A stretch of 64,000 nucleotides of DNA from Nevskiales bacterium. GTDB taxonomy: Bacteria > Pseudomonadota > Gammaproteobacteria > Steroidobacterales > GCA-2729495. The notes below the pieces were generated by a model. The model saw only the letters and a list, made by a program, of their open reading frames with translations, was not told where the DNA came from and did not search any database. Location of the stretch: NCBI GenBank assembly GCA_011526045.1, contig WYBE01000002.1:124001-188000 (forward strand), given 5' to 3'. Positions 17,188-26,265 of the stretch are shown piece after piece; the first letter of the stretch is position 1, and each line of letters starts with the position of its first letter. Both the position numbers and the translations under genes were made by a program.

Positions 17188-18177
17188 ATGGATCAGAAGG
17201 ACATCATCTCCGAGGAAGAGTCCCAGGCGCTGCGCACCCTGCCGCCGCCTGGCGATTCGCCATCCGGTGCCACGCCGGCCGGCCAGGTCCGCGATCTGCA
17301 TGCCGATCACTGGGAACGCATCCTCGCCGACCGCGCGCCCGCGCTGGAGTCCATCGCCGAACGCATGGCGAGCCTGCTGAAGGCCACCGGGCGGCGTTTC
17401 TTCCGCACCTCCCTCGACATCGTCGCCCATCCGGTGCGCTCGGTGCGCTGGGGCGTGTACGTCCGCTCGCTGCCGGCACCGGTCAGCCTGACGGTCCTCG
17501 ATATCAAGCCGACCAGCCTCCGTGGCGCGCTCAGCCTCAGTCCCGATTTCGTCTTCGTCCTGACCGAAGTGTTCTTCGGCGGCGACGGCCTGGGGCAGCG
17601 GCCCGGTGATCTCATCGATTTCACTCCCGTCGAGCAACGCCTCACCCGCAAGTTCGTCGAAGCGGTCGCTGCCGACCTGAAACAGGCCTGGAAGGCATTC
17701 CTGGACCTCGAATTCGCGCTCGGCAAGACCGAACACAACCCGATCTTCGCCGGCGTCGCCAGCACCTCCGAGACGGTCTCGGTGGCCCGCTTCGGTTTCG
17801 TCATCGGCGATGCGGAGCATGCCTTCGACGTGGTGCTGCCGGCCGCACTCGTGGAGCCGCTGCGCAGCCTGCGTGGCGCAGCGCAGTCAGACAGCGCCGC
17901 CGGCACGGCGCAGGTCTGGAGAAACCGCCTGCGCGAGGATGTGGAAGGGGCGCGGGTCGCCATGCGCGCCGTGCTTTCCGCGACCGAGATCAGCCTGCGT
18001 GACATCGCGCTGGCGCGGCCTGGCGATGTGATTCCGACGGACCTGCCCGCCAACGTCGTGCTCTACGCGGGCGATCAGCCACTCCTGGAGGGCACCCTCG
18101 GGGTCTTCCAGGGACGCAATGCGGTGCGCATCAACAAGCCCCTGAACCGCCGCGCCTTGGGAGAGAAATATGGATGA
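17188..18177 (+). CDS. fliM: FliM switch protein with poorly conserved CheY-docking tail
   Basis: A 329-residue C-ring protein. Middle domain (about 45-230) shows TEVFFGGDGLGQRPGDLIDF and FTPVEQRLTRKFVEAVAADL; the C-terminal SpoA domain (about 255-325) shows EISLRDIALARPGDVIPTDL and VFQGRNAVRINKPL. Other FliM proteins start with an LSQxEIDALL-type peptide that binds CheY-P; here residues 7-18 read ISEEESQALRTL, so the Asp and the paired leucines are lost. This fits the absence of che genes in the cluster but does not prove lack of chemotaxis. Overlaps fliN by 8 bases. Confidence 0.95.
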   Translation: MDQKDIISEEESQALRTLPPPGDSPSGATPAGQVRDLHADHWERILADRAPALESIAERMASLLKATGRRFFRTSLDIVAHPVRSVRWGVYVRSLPAPVSLTVLDIKPTSLRGALSLSPDFVFVLTEVFFGGDGLGQRPGDLIDFTPVEQRLTRKFVEAVAADLKQAWKAFLDLEFALGKTEHNPIFAGVASTSETVSVARFGFVIGDAEHAFDVVLPAALVEPLRSLRGAAQSDSAAGTAQVWRNRLREDVEGARVAMRAVLSATEISLRDIALARPGDVIPTDLPANVVLYAGDQPLLEGTLGVFQGRNAVRINKPLNRRALGEKYG

Positions 18178-18553
18178 GAAACAGTCAAAAGAGACCGGCA
18201 GCGCCACGTCCGGCGCCAGACCAAACCCCGACAGCGCGGGTTTCCGTGCCGCGTCCTTCCAGCAGGTGAGCGCCAGCGGCGGCGGCAACGGCGAGGGACA
18301 CCCGAGCATCGACGTCATTCTCGACGTGCCGGTGACCCTGTCGCTGGAAGTCGGCCGTGCCCAGATGAGCGTCGGCAACCTGCTCCGCCTGTCGCAGGGC
18401 TCGGTGGTCGAACTCGACCGCGGCGCCGGCGAACCGCTCGACGTCCTCGTCAACGGCGCCCTGGTCGCTCACGGTGAGATCGTCGTCGTCAATGACAAGT
18501 TCGGCATCCGCCTGACCGACGTCGTCGCACCGGCGGCGAAACAGGCGGGCTGA
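18170..18553 (+). CDS. fliN: FliN switch protein
   Basis: A 127-residue C-ring protein: disordered charged N terminus, then a SpoA domain (about 42-118) with SIDVILDVPVTLSLEVGR, LLRLSQGSVVELDRGAGEPL and LVNGALVAHGEIVVVNDKFG. Forms the bottom of the C ring with FliM and docks FliH. Starts inside the fliM end (8-base overlap), so the two are translationally coupled. Confidence 0.97.
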   Translation: MDEKQSKETGSATSGARPNPDSAGFRAASFQQVSASGGGNGEGHPSIDVILDVPVTLSLEVGRAQMSVGNLLRLSQGSVVELDRGAGEPLDVLVNGALVAHGEIVVVNDKFGIRLTDVVAPAAKQAG

Positions 18554-18564
18554 AGGAGCGACAC

Positions 18565-18978
18565 TTGAAGCGCAGTCGCCTGATCGCGGTCGTGACCGGC
18601 CTCGCGGCAGCCGCCCTGGCCGCTGGCATGGCCGCAGCCGGCCCGATGCCGGCACAACCGGTGCCGGTCGCGCTCGACACCGGCACCCTCGCGGGTTCCG
18701 CATTGCGCATGGTGCTCTCCCTCGGCGCAGTGCTCGGCCTCGTCGCGGCCCTCGCCTGGGTCGCCCGGCGGTTGCGCGCCGGCGGCATGCTGAAGACCGG
18801 CCTGATCGAGATCGTGAGCGGCGTCTCGCTCGGCGCGCGCGAGAAAGTCGTCCTGCTCCGCGTCGGCCAGGAACAGGTTCTCGTCGGCGTAAGCCCGGCC
18901 GGCATGCGGGCATTACACGTACTGAAGGACACGACCGGCACCGAGCCGTTCGCCTCGCTCATGGAGCGCAAGCCATGA
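18565..18978 (+). CDS. fliO: FliO export gate assembly protein
   Basis: A 137-residue protein with an N-terminal hydrophobic signal/anchor (about 6-28), a second membrane helix (about 50-68, LSLGAVLGLVAALAWVARRL) and a small cytoplasmic beta domain (SGVSLGAREKVVLLRVGQEQ, VLVGVSPAGMRALHVL). Start codon is TTG 18565 with a GGAG ribosome site 6 bases upstream; no ATG is available nearby. FliO helps assemble FliP. Its stop overlaps fliP (ATGA at 18975). Confidence 0.88.
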   Translation: MKRSRLIAVVTGLAAAALAAGMAAAGPMPAQPVPVALDTGTLAGSALRMVLSLGAVLGLVAALAWVARRLRAGGMLKTGLIEIVSGVSLGAREKVVLLRVGQEQVLVGVSPAGMRALHVLKDTTGTEPFASLMERKP

Positions 18979-19721
18979 CGCGCCGTGCGCCGTGGCTGCT
19001 CGCGACCTTGCTGCTGCTGCCGGCGCTCGCCTGCGCCGAAGCCGCCGTGCCGGCGCTGGAACTGGTCAGTTCGAGCGCCGACGGCAAGACCTGGTCCGTG
19101 AGCATCCAGATCCTGCTGCTCATGACGGCGCTCACGCTGCTGCCGTCACTCGCGCTGGCCGCCACGTCGTTCACGCGCATCGTGATCGTGCTCGCCATCC
19201 TGCGCCAGGCGATCGGCATGCCGCAGACGCCGCCGAACCAGGTACTGGTCGGGCTGGCGCTGTTTCTCTCGTTCTTCGTGATGGGCCCGGTACTGACCGA
19301 GGCCTACGACGTCGGCGTCAAGCCCTACATCGCCGGCACGATGGAACTCGATGCGGCCGCGAGTGCGGCGCAGAAGCCCCTGCGCTCGTTCATGCTCGGA
19401 CAGACACGGGAGCCGGACCTGGAACTGTTCGCCGGGCTCGCAGGCCACGAGGAGTATGCGACCCCCGAAGCCGTGCCGATGACGGTGCTGCTGCCGAGCT
19501 TCATGACTTCGGAGCTGAAAACGGCATTCCAGATCGGCTTCCTCACCTTCATTCCGTTCCTGATCATCGACCTCGTGGTCGCCAGCGTGCTGATGTCCAT
19601 GGGCATGATGATGCTCTCGCCGATGCTCATTTCCCTGCCCTTCAAGATCATGCTCTTCGTGCTCGTGGACGGCTGGAGCCTGATCACGGGCACTCTCGCA
19701 GCGAGCTTTGCCACCGGCTGA
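18975..19721 (+). CDS. fliP: FliP export gate protein
   Basis: A 248-residue core export-gate protein. Cleavable signal peptide about 1-22 (TRRAPWLLATLLLLPALACA), then the conserved membrane domain: QILLLMTALTLLPSLALAAT, SFTRIVIVLAILRQAIGMPQ, PPNQVLVGLALFLSFFVMGP and the C-terminal FKIMLFVLVDGWSLI. Forms the FliP5-FliQ4-FliR1 pore. Confidence 0.97.
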   Translation: MTRRAPWLLATLLLLPALACAEAAVPALELVSSSADGKTWSVSIQILLLMTALTLLPSLALAATSFTRIVIVLAILRQAIGMPQTPPNQVLVGLALFLSFFVMGPVLTEAYDVGVKPYIAGTMELDAAASAAQKPLRSFMLGQTREPDLELFAGLAGHEEYATPEAVPMTVLLPSFMTSELKTAFQIGFLTFIPFLIIDLVVASVLMSMGMMMLSPMLISLPFKIMLFVLVDGWSLITGTLAASFATG

Positions 19722-19731
19722 GAGGCCCGAC

Positions 19732-20001
19732 ATGACGCCTGAAATGGTCCTGACCGTCGCGCGCGAATCGCTCACCGTCACGGTGATGGTCGCCGCGCCC
19801 CTGCTGCTCGCGGCACTGGTCACCGGCGTGCTCGTCGGCGTGCTGCAGGCGGCCACCCAGATCAACGAAATGACCCTGTCGTTCATCCCGAAGCTGCTGG
19901 CACTGGTGCTGATGCTGCTGGCAACCGGGCCGTGGATGCTGCAATTGCTGACCAGCTACACGCGCACGCTGTTCGGCAACATCCCCTCGATGCTCGGCTG
20001 A
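19732..20001 (+). CDS. fliQ: FliQ export gate protein
   Basis: An 89-residue two-helix membrane protein: MTPEMVLTVARESLTVTVMV start, GVLVGVLQAATQINEMTLSF centre, and a second helix LVLMLLATGPWMLQLLTSY. ATG 19732 gives the family length; upstream in-frame codons overlap the fliP stop region. Part of the fliPQR pore complex. Confidence 0.96.
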   Translation: MTPEMVLTVARESLTVTVMVAAPLLLAALVTGVLVGVLQAATQINEMTLSFIPKLLALVLMLLATGPWMLQLLTSYTRTLFGNIPSMLG

Positions 20002-20012
20002 CGGCGCCGGCC

Positions 20013-20783
20013 ATGCTGACGCTCGCCGCACTCGTCGACACCCTCTTCCACGTGATGTGGGCGGCGCTGCGCGTCTCGGGGATGGTCATGATGGCGCCGG
20101 TGTTCGGCGCCATGTTCGTGCCGCCGCGCCTGCGCATCCTGATCACGCTCGTGCTGTCCTTCGCCATGCTCCCGGTGATGGGCGCCATGCCGTCGTACTC
20201 GCCGCTGAGCGTCGAGGGCGTGCTCGCGGTCGCACAGGAACTGCTGGTCGGTGTGGCCATCGGTTTCCTGCTGAAGATCGCCGTCGAAGCCGCGGTGCTC
20301 GGGGGTCAGATCGTCTCCAGCGGCACCGGTCTGTCGTTCGCGATGGTGGTGGATCCCCAGGCGGGCGGCATCCCGCTGCTCGGCCGCTTCTACCTGATCA
20401 TCGCGACCTTGCTGATGCTCGCCGCCGACGCGCACCTGCAGCTGATCGAACTGCTCGCGGCCAGCTTCAGCCTGCTGCCGATAGGCAGCGGCGGCCTCGG
20501 CGCCGCCGATGCGCACCAGGTTGCCGACTTCGCCGGCATCATGTTCGTGGGCGCCCTCAAGCTCGCGCTGCCCTCGGTGGTGGCGCTGCTCATGGTGAAC
20601 GTGGCCTTCGGCGTCATCAGCCGGGCCGCGCCCACCCTGAACCTGTTCGCCGTCGGCTTTCCGGTCACGCTGCTGATGGGATTTCTCATCATGTTGCTCG
20701 ACATTGGCGGCCACGGGGTGATCTGGAATGCCCAGTTCGCTGAAACGTTCGCCGCGATCAGCCGCCTGCTCGCCGGAGGCTGA
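20013..20783 (+). CDS. fliR: FliR export gate protein
   Basis: A 256-residue polytopic membrane protein. Family segments visible are VSGMVMMAPVFGAMFVPPRL, AQELLVGVAIGFLLKIAVEA and a C-terminal AVGFPVTLLMGFLIMLLDIG. The start ATG 20013 is the first after fliQ. It completes the FliPQR gate; flhB starts 2 bases after its stop. Confidence 0.95.
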   Translation: MLTLAALVDTLFHVMWAALRVSGMVMMAPVFGAMFVPPRLRILITLVLSFAMLPVMGAMPSYSPLSVEGVLAVAQELLVGVAIGFLLKIAVEAAVLGGQIVSSGTGLSFAMVVDPQAGGIPLLGRFYLIIATLLMLAADAHLQLIELLAASFSLLPIGSGGLGAADAHQVADFAGIMFVGALKLALPSVVALLMVNVAFGVISRAAPTLNLFAVGFPVTLLMGFLIMLLDIGGHGVIWNAQFAETFAAISRLLAGG

Positions 20784-20785
20784 CC

Positions 20786-21988
20786 ATGGCCGAGATGGAT
20801 TTCCAGGAACGTACAGAGCAAGCCACTCCGAAACGCCGCGAAGACGCGCGGCGGCGCGGCCAGGTGGCCCGCTCGCGCGAGCTGAACATCGCCGCCGTCC
20901 TGCTCGCCGGCGCCCTGCTGCTGGTCGCTGCCCGTCCCCACTTCGCCGCATCGCTCGCGCAGATCATGCGGGGCGGCCTCGCGATCGACCCTGCCGCGCT
21001 CGACCAGCCGCAACTCATGACGCAGGCACTCGGCGACGCAGGACTGGCCGCGCTCGCGGCGTTCGCCCCCCTGCTGCTGGTCCTCGCCCTGGCGGCGGTG
21101 GCCGGCGCCCTTGCGGTCGGCGGCTGGGTCTTCAGCACCGAGACCTTTGCGCCCAGGTGGAATCGCCTCGATCCCGTGCAGGGCGTGAAGCGGATCTTCT
21201 CGCTGCGCGGACTGGTGGAGGTCGGCAAGGCACTGGCCAAGGCGTTTCTGATCGGTGGCCTTGCGCTCGGCTACCTCCTCTGGGTCGAGGACGACGTCGT
21301 CGCCCTCGGGACCGCACCGTTGCACGCCGCGCTCGGCGATGCGGGCGCCATGATCGTCGTCACGCTGGTGGTGTGCAGCTTCGGCATGCTGCTCGTCGCC
21401 CTCGTCGACGTGCCCTTCCAGGTCTGGTCGCACAGCCGCGAGCTGCGTATGACCCGCCAGGAAATTCGTGAAGAACTGAAGGAAACGGAAGGCCGCCCCG
21501 AGGTCCGGAGCCGGATTCGCTCGATGCAGCAGCAGCTCGCCAACCGGCGCATGCTGCGCGAGGTGCCGAAGGCCGACGTCGTCGTCACCAACCCGACGCA
21601 CTTCGCGGTCGCGCTGCGCTACGAGGAGTCTCGCATGCGGGCTCCGGTGGTGGTCGCCAAGGGCGTGGACCACATGGCTGCGCGCATCCGCGACGCCGCC
21701 GCGGAGAACCGGGTGGCGCTGTTCGAGGCGCCGCTCCTCGCCCGCGCACTGTACTGGACCACCCAGCTCAACCAGGAGATCCCGGCACCGCTGTACCTGG
21801 CCGTGGCACAGGTCCTCACCTACGTGTTCCGTGTCCGCTCGGCCATGCAGGGCAGCAGCCCCTGGCCGGAGCGCCCGGTGGTGCGGGTCGATGCGGGCCT
21901 CGCGCAGCCGCGCTCCGCGCGACGCAGCGGCGCGGGTACAGCCGCCACGGATACGGCCGGCAGCACACGCCCGGCCAACGACGAGTAA
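20786..21988 (+). CDS. flhB: FlhB export specificity switch protein
   Basis: A 400-residue protein with a charged start (QERTEQATPKRREDARRRGQ), four membrane helices (about 32-205) and a cytoplasmic domain with the autocleavage motif NPTH at 269-272 (cleavage after N269), followed by FAVALRYEESRMRAPVVVAK. The tail after about 360 is a disordered Arg/Ala/Thr-rich extension. Cleavage lets FlhB switch export from rod/hook to filament proteins in response to FliK. Confidence 0.97.
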   Translation: MAEMDFQERTEQATPKRREDARRRGQVARSRELNIAAVLLAGALLLVAARPHFAASLAQIMRGGLAIDPAALDQPQLMTQALGDAGLAALAAFAPLLLVLALAAVAGALAVGGWVFSTETFAPRWNRLDPVQGVKRIFSLRGLVEVGKALAKAFLIGGLALGYLLWVEDDVVALGTAPLHAALGDAGAMIVVTLVVCSFGMLLVALVDVPFQVWSHSRELRMTRQEIREELKETEGRPEVRSRIRSMQQQLANRRMLREVPKADVVVTNPTHFAVALRYEESRMRAPVVVAKGVDHMAARIRDAAAENRVALFEAPLLARALYWTTQLNQEIPAPLYLAVAQVLTYVFRVRSAMQGSSPWPERPVVRVDAGLAQPRSARRSGAGTAATDTAGSTRPANDE

Positions 21989-22000
21989 CGAGGAACGAGC

Positions 22001-24082
22001 ATGACGACTGCACAGACCTACACCCGATTCCTGCGCAGCCTCGGCGGCGGCGCCGGTGTGCCGCTCCTGATACTCGCGATGCTCGCGATGGTGGTGCTGC
22101 CGCTGCCGCCGCTGGTTCTCGATGCACTGTTCACCTTCAACATCGTGCTGTCGCTGATCGTGATGCTGGCCGTCATCTACGTGATGCGGCCGCTCGACTT
22201 CGCGATCTTCCCGACCGTGCTGCTCCTCGCGACCCTGCTGCGGCTCGCGCTGAACGTTGCCTCGACACGCGTCGTGCTGCTGCATGGCCATACCGGGACG
22301 GATTCCGCCGGCAAGGTCATCGAAGCGTTCGGCGAGTTCGTGGTCGGCGGCAACTACGCCGTCGGCGTGATCGTGTTTGCGATCCTGGTCATCATCAATT
22401 TCGTCGTCGTGACCAAGGGCGCCGGCCGCGTTTCCGAGGTGAGCGCCCGCTTCACCCTGGACGCCCTGCCCGGCAAGCAGATGGCCATCGACGCCGATCT
22501 CAATGCGGGCGTCATTACGCAGGAAGAAGCCGTCACCCGCCGGGCCGAGGTGCGCGCCGAGGCCGATTTCTACGGCGCCATGGACGGCTCGAGCAAGTTC
22601 GTGCGCGGCGACGCCATCGCCGGTCTGCTGGTCGTGTTCATCAACGTGATCGGCGGCGTGCTGATCGGCACCATCCAGCACGACATGGAGGTTGCCAGCG
22701 CGGCCCAGACCTACGCCCTGCTCACCATCGGCGACGGGCTGGTCGCGCAGATCCCCTCGCTCCTGCTCTCCACGGCGGTGGCGATCATCGTCACCCGCAT
22801 GTCGCGGGCCGAGGACATGGGTCGCCAGCTCGCGGCCCAGCTATTGAGCGATCCGCGCGTGCTGCGGGTGGTCGCCTTGATCCTCGGGCTGCTCGGCATC
22901 GTGCCCGGAATGCCCAACGTCGCCTTCCTGCTCGCCGCTGCGACCTGCGCGGGCCTCGGCTGGGTGCTTGCGCGCAATGCCGAGGCAGCGCGTATGGCCC
23001 AGGCCAAACCGGCCCCCGAGCCGCCGCCGGCCGAAGCCGATACTGCGCGCGAGCTGTCATGGGACGATGTCGGCCAGGCCGATCCGATCGGCCTCGACGT
23101 CGGCTACCGGCTGATTCCGCTGGTGGACCGCAAGCAGGATGGCGAGCTGATGCGCCGGATCAAGGGCGTACGCCGGCGCCTGTCGGAGGAACTCGGGTTC
23201 CTCGTCTCGCCGGTGCGCATTCGCGACGACCTTGACCTGCCGCCGCAAGGCTACCGCATCAGCCTGCTCGGCTCGCCGGTCGCCCAGGGCGAGGTCCACG
23301 CCGAGCGCGAGCTCGCGATCAATCCGGGTCATATCGACCAGCCGATCCAGGGCATTGCGACGCGCGATCCCGCCTTCAATCTGGAAGCGGTGTGGATCGA
23401 CCCGGTGCAGCGTGAAGAAGCGCAGTCGCGCGGCTACACCGTCGTCGACGTGCCGACGGTGATCGCCACGCACCTCTCGAAGGTGCTGCAGGAAAATGCC
23501 CACGAGCTGCTCGGCCACCAGGAAGCACAGCAACTGCTCGACCGCCTCGGCAAGAGCGCGCCGAAGCTCATCGAGGAGCTGACGCCGAAGACCCTGCCGC
23601 TGTCCGTGATCGTGCGCGTCCTGCAGGAGCTGCTGCGCGACCAGATCGCGATCACCAACATGCGCACCGTCTGCCAGGCCCTCGCCGAGCACGGACGCAC
23701 CACCCAGGACCCGGAGGCGCTGACCGGTTTCGTGCGTGCGGCACTCGGTCGCGCGATCGTGCACAAGCTCGGCGGCCAGTCCGACGAATTGCCGGTGATC
23801 ACGCTGGAACCCCGGCTGGAACAGATCTTGCAGGATGCTCTCAAGGGCGGCGGCGAGGGCAGCATCGAGCCCACGCTCGCCGAGCGGGTCCAGGCCCAGC
23901 TCTCGGAGACGACCCAGCGCCAGGAAATCGCCGGCCAGCCGGCGGTCCTGCTGGTCTCCCCGGCGCTACGGCCCTGGCTCGCACGGTTCCTGCGCTTCGC
24001 GGTGCCCAGCCTGAAGGTGCTGGCTTACAACGAGGTGCCGGATAACCGGCGCGTCAAGCTCGTGGCGGCCGTGGGCAACTGA
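22001..24082 (+). CDS. flhA: FlhA export gate protein
   Basis: A 693-residue export gate protein. About eight membrane helices (1-315) surround the conserved FHIPEP-type cytoplasmic loop, here RFTLDALPGKQMAIDADLNA. The large cytoplasmic domain (about 350-693) has VGYRLIPLVDRKQDGELMRR, PVRIRDDLDLPPQGYRISL and AVWIDPVQREEAQSRGYTVV. It docks late chaperone-substrate complexes and converts proton-motive force for export. ATG 22001, 12 bases after flhB. Confidence 0.97.
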   Translation: MTTAQTYTRFLRSLGGGAGVPLLILAMLAMVVLPLPPLVLDALFTFNIVLSLIVMLAVIYVMRPLDFAIFPTVLLLATLLRLALNVASTRVVLLHGHTGTDSAGKVIEAFGEFVVGGNYAVGVIVFAILVIINFVVVTKGAGRVSEVSARFTLDALPGKQMAIDADLNAGVITQEEAVTRRAEVRAEADFYGAMDGSSKFVRGDAIAGLLVVFINVIGGVLIGTIQHDMEVASAAQTYALLTIGDGLVAQIPSLLLSTAVAIIVTRMSRAEDMGRQLAAQLLSDPRVLRVVALILGLLGIVPGMPNVAFLLAAATCAGLGWVLARNAEAARMAQAKPAPEPPPAEADTARELSWDDVGQADPIGLDVGYRLIPLVDRKQDGELMRRIKGVRRRLSEELGFLVSPVRIRDDLDLPPQGYRISLLGSPVAQGEVHAERELAINPGHIDQPIQGIATRDPAFNLEAVWIDPVQREEAQSRGYTVVDVPTVIATHLSKVLQENAHELLGHQEAQQLLDRLGKSAPKLIEELTPKTLPLSVIVRVLQELLRDQIAITNMRTVCQALAEHGRTTQDPEALTGFVRAALGRAIVHKLGGQSDELPVITLEPRLEQILQDALKGGGEGSIEPTLAERVQAQLSETTQRQEIAGQPAVLLVSPALRPWLARFLRFAVPSLKVLAYNEVPDNRRVKLVAAVGN

Positions 24083-24128
24083 CGGATTCCCGTCACCCAC
24101 CGGGCCGGTTGCAGGAAGGGAGAGAGAC

Positions 24129-25352
24129 ATGAAAATCAGACGCTTCGTCGCCGGGGACATCCGGGAAGCCATGCGCCAGGTGCGTGCTGCGCTCGGCCCG
24201 GATGCCGTGATCCTCGAAACCCAGCGTGTGGATGGCGGCATCGAACTCGCCGCCGCAGTGGACTACGAGTCGCTCGGCAGCGTGACCGCCGAGCCAAAGC
24301 CGGTTCACGACGCCTCCGGTTCGAATCCCGGGCGCGCACCCGCGGCGGCACCGCCGCCCGAACCCGTGCCGGTGCTGGCCGGCACGACCGCGAACCGGCG
24401 CGCCACCGACGATGGCGAGTTGCACAGCCTGCGCCACGAAGTTCGCGCCCTGCGCGATCTGCTCGAGTCGCAGGTCGCGCGGCTCGCGTGGAACGACAAC
24501 GTCCGGCGCGATGCGGCGGCCACCACCACCATGCGCAATCTCGCCGGGCTGGGCATCAGCGCCGACGTGGTGCGCGACATCATGGCGGCACTCGGCCCGA
24601 ACCTGACCACCGACAATGCCTGGACCGCCCCGCTGAAGCAGCTCGTGGACACGATCCCCGTGTGCGACGAGGACCTGATCGCCGCAGGCGGGATCTTCGC
24701 CGTGGTCGGTCCGACCGGCGTCGGCAAGACGACCACCATCGCCAAGCTGGCGGCACGCTTCGCGCTGAATGCCTCGCCGGACGACGTGGCGCTGATCACC
24801 ACCGACACCTTCCGCATCGCCGCGCGTGAACAGCTCGAGACCTTCGGCGAGATCCTCGGCGCACCGGTCTACCAGGCCGCTGACAGTGCACGGCTCGCCG
24901 AGATCCTCACCCTGCTCGCCGGTCGCAGGCTGGTACTGATCGATACCGCCGGGACAGGCCAGCGCGACGTGCGGCTTGCCCGCCAGCTCTCCTGGCTCGC
25001 CACGGCGAACAGCCGCGTGCGCGTGCTCCTGGCGCTGCCGGCCAACGCCCAGGCCGCGGCACTGGAGGAAATTGTGGAGGCGTTCATGGTAGCCCGGCCC
25101 TCTGCGTGCATCCTTACCAAGACGGATGAGGCGACCTCTCTCGGTGGCGCAATTTCGGCGCTGGTACGCAGCCGGCTGCCCCTGGCTTATGTCGCAAACG
25201 GCCAGCGGGTGCCGGAGGACCTGCACTTCGCCCAGCCACGGCAGACCTGGCTGGTGAAGACCGCGCTCGAACTGATGAGCCGGCGCAGGGAACTCGATGA
25301 GGATTTCATGGCGGAACAGTTTGCCGAGGTGAGCGTCAATGCCTGTGCCTGA
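24129..25352 (+). CDS. flhF: FlhF SRP-type GTPase, polar flagellum placement
   Basis: A 407-residue FlhF with a basic N-terminal domain (MKIRRFVAGDIREAMRQVRA), a Pro/Ala-rich linker, an NG domain with P-loop GPTGVGKT at about 194-201, LITTDTFRIAAREQLETFGE, VLIDTAGTGQRD and the LTKTDEATSLGGAIS segment. FlhF marks the cell pole for basal-body assembly; with FlhG next door it indicates polar flagellation. A GGAAGGGAGAG-type ribosome site precedes ATG 24129. Overlaps flhG by 14 bases. Confidence 0.96.
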   Translation: MKIRRFVAGDIREAMRQVRAALGPDAVILETQRVDGGIELAAAVDYESLGSVTAEPKPVHDASGSNPGRAPAAAPPPEPVPVLAGTTANRRATDDGELHSLRHEVRALRDLLESQVARLAWNDNVRRDAAATTTMRNLAGLGISADVVRDIMAALGPNLTTDNAWTAPLKQLVDTIPVCDEDLIAAGGIFAVVGPTGVGKTTTIAKLAARFALNASPDDVALITTDTFRIAAREQLETFGEILGAPVYQAADSARLAEILTLLAGRRLVLIDTAGTGQRDVRLARQLSWLATANSRVRVLLALPANAQAAALEEIVEAFMVARPSACILTKTDEATSLGGAISALVRSRLPLAYVANGQRVPEDLHFAQPRQTWLVKTALELMSRRRELDEDFMAEQFAEVSVNACA

Positions 25353-26265
25353 CAACGATCGTAGCGTCGCGGGGACCACTCCGATGGAGGGCAGCCGCGG
25401 CGATCAGGCCGAAGGCCTGCGGCGGATCCGTCACTCCAGGCCGGTGAAGGTCATCACCGTGACCGGCGGCAAGGGCGGCGTCGGCAAGACCAATATCTGC
25501 GCCAACCTGGCGGTTGCGCTGTCCATGCTCGGCCGCCGGGTGATGCTCCTCGACGGTGACCTCGGCCTCGCCAACGTGGACGTCCTCTTCGGGCTGCAGC
25601 CGCAGCACACCATGGCAGACGTGGTCCGGGGCGAGCGCTCGCTCAGCGAGATCATCGTCACCGGCCCCGCAGGAGTCATGGTGGTGCCCGGCGCCTCGGG
25701 CCTGTCGGAGATGGCGAACCTGACGAGTGCGCAGAACGCGGGCATCGTCAATGCATTCAGCGAACTGACCTGCGACCTCGACGTCCTGATGGTCGATACG
25801 CCGGCCGGCATCTCCGACCCCGTGCTGCGTTTCGCCGAGGCGGCACACGAGGTCGTGGTGGTGGTCTGCGACGAGCCGACCTCGATCACCGACGCCTACG
25901 CCGTCATCAAGGTGCTCTCGCGCGAGCGCAACGTGACGCGCTTTCGCATCGTCACCAACATGACCCGCGAGGGTGGCCACGGACGCGCGCTGTTCGAGAA
26001 GCTGCTGCGCGTCACAGAACGCTTCCTGCAGGTGTCCCTCGAGCACGCCGGCAGCGTCCCCTACGACGATCGCGTGTGGCGCTCCGTGCAGCTGCAGGCC
26101 CCGTTTGTGACGGCGTTCCCAACCAGCCTGGCCGCATCCGCTCTAAAGCAACTGGCTCACCGTGCCGATAAATGGACCGCACCCCGCGCGGCGCGCGGGC
26201 ACATCGAGTTCTTCGTGGAGCGGCTGTTGCAGATGCCGAACCAGCCGGAGGACGCGCTGGCATGA
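25339..26265 (+). CDS. flhG: FlhG/FleN MinD-like flagellar number regulator
   Basis: A 308-residue MinD/ParA-type ATPase. Residues 22-29 (DQAEGLRR) match the DQAxxLR motif with which FlhG stimulates the FlhF GTPase. Deviant Walker A GGKGGVGKTN at 43-52, LLDGDLGLANVDVLFGL, VDTPAGISDPVL and VCDEPTSITDAYA follow. In Pseudomonas FleN also restrains FleQ, so it is the likely partner of the FleQ-like protein at 34898-36040. The end overlaps fliA (ATGA), and a FliA-type promoter sits inside the 3' part. Confidence 0.96.
   Translation: MPVPDNDRSVAGTTPMEGSRGDQAEGLRRIRHSRPVKVITVTGGKGGVGKTNICANLAVALSMLGRRVMLLDGDLGLANVDVLFGLQPQHTMADVVRGERSLSEIIVTGPAGVMVVPGASGLSEMANLTSAQNAGIVNAFSELTCDLDVLMVDTPAGISDPVLRFAEAAHEVVVVVCDEPTSITDAYAVIKVLSRERNVTRFRIVTNMTREGGHGRALFEKLLRVTERFLQVSLEHAGSVPYDDRVWRSVQLQAPFVTAFPTSLAASALKQLAHRADKWTAPRAARGHIEFFVERLLQMPNQPEDALA
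26144..26170 (+). promoter_or_regulatory. Candidate internal FliA promoter before fliA
   Basis: TAAAG at 26144-26148 and GCCGATA at 26164-26170 (then A) match sigma-28 elements with a 15-base gap, one base longer than in the fliC and 34240 sites. It lies within flhG, 92 bases before fliA, and would allow FliA autoactivation and FliA-driven motCD. Confidence 0.5.

Noticed and set aside
20390-22681. 763-codon minus-strand open frame opposite fliR, flhB and flhA
   Set aside because: His/Arg/Asp-rich shadow typical of high-GC coding sequence; the plus-strand genes are unmistakable.
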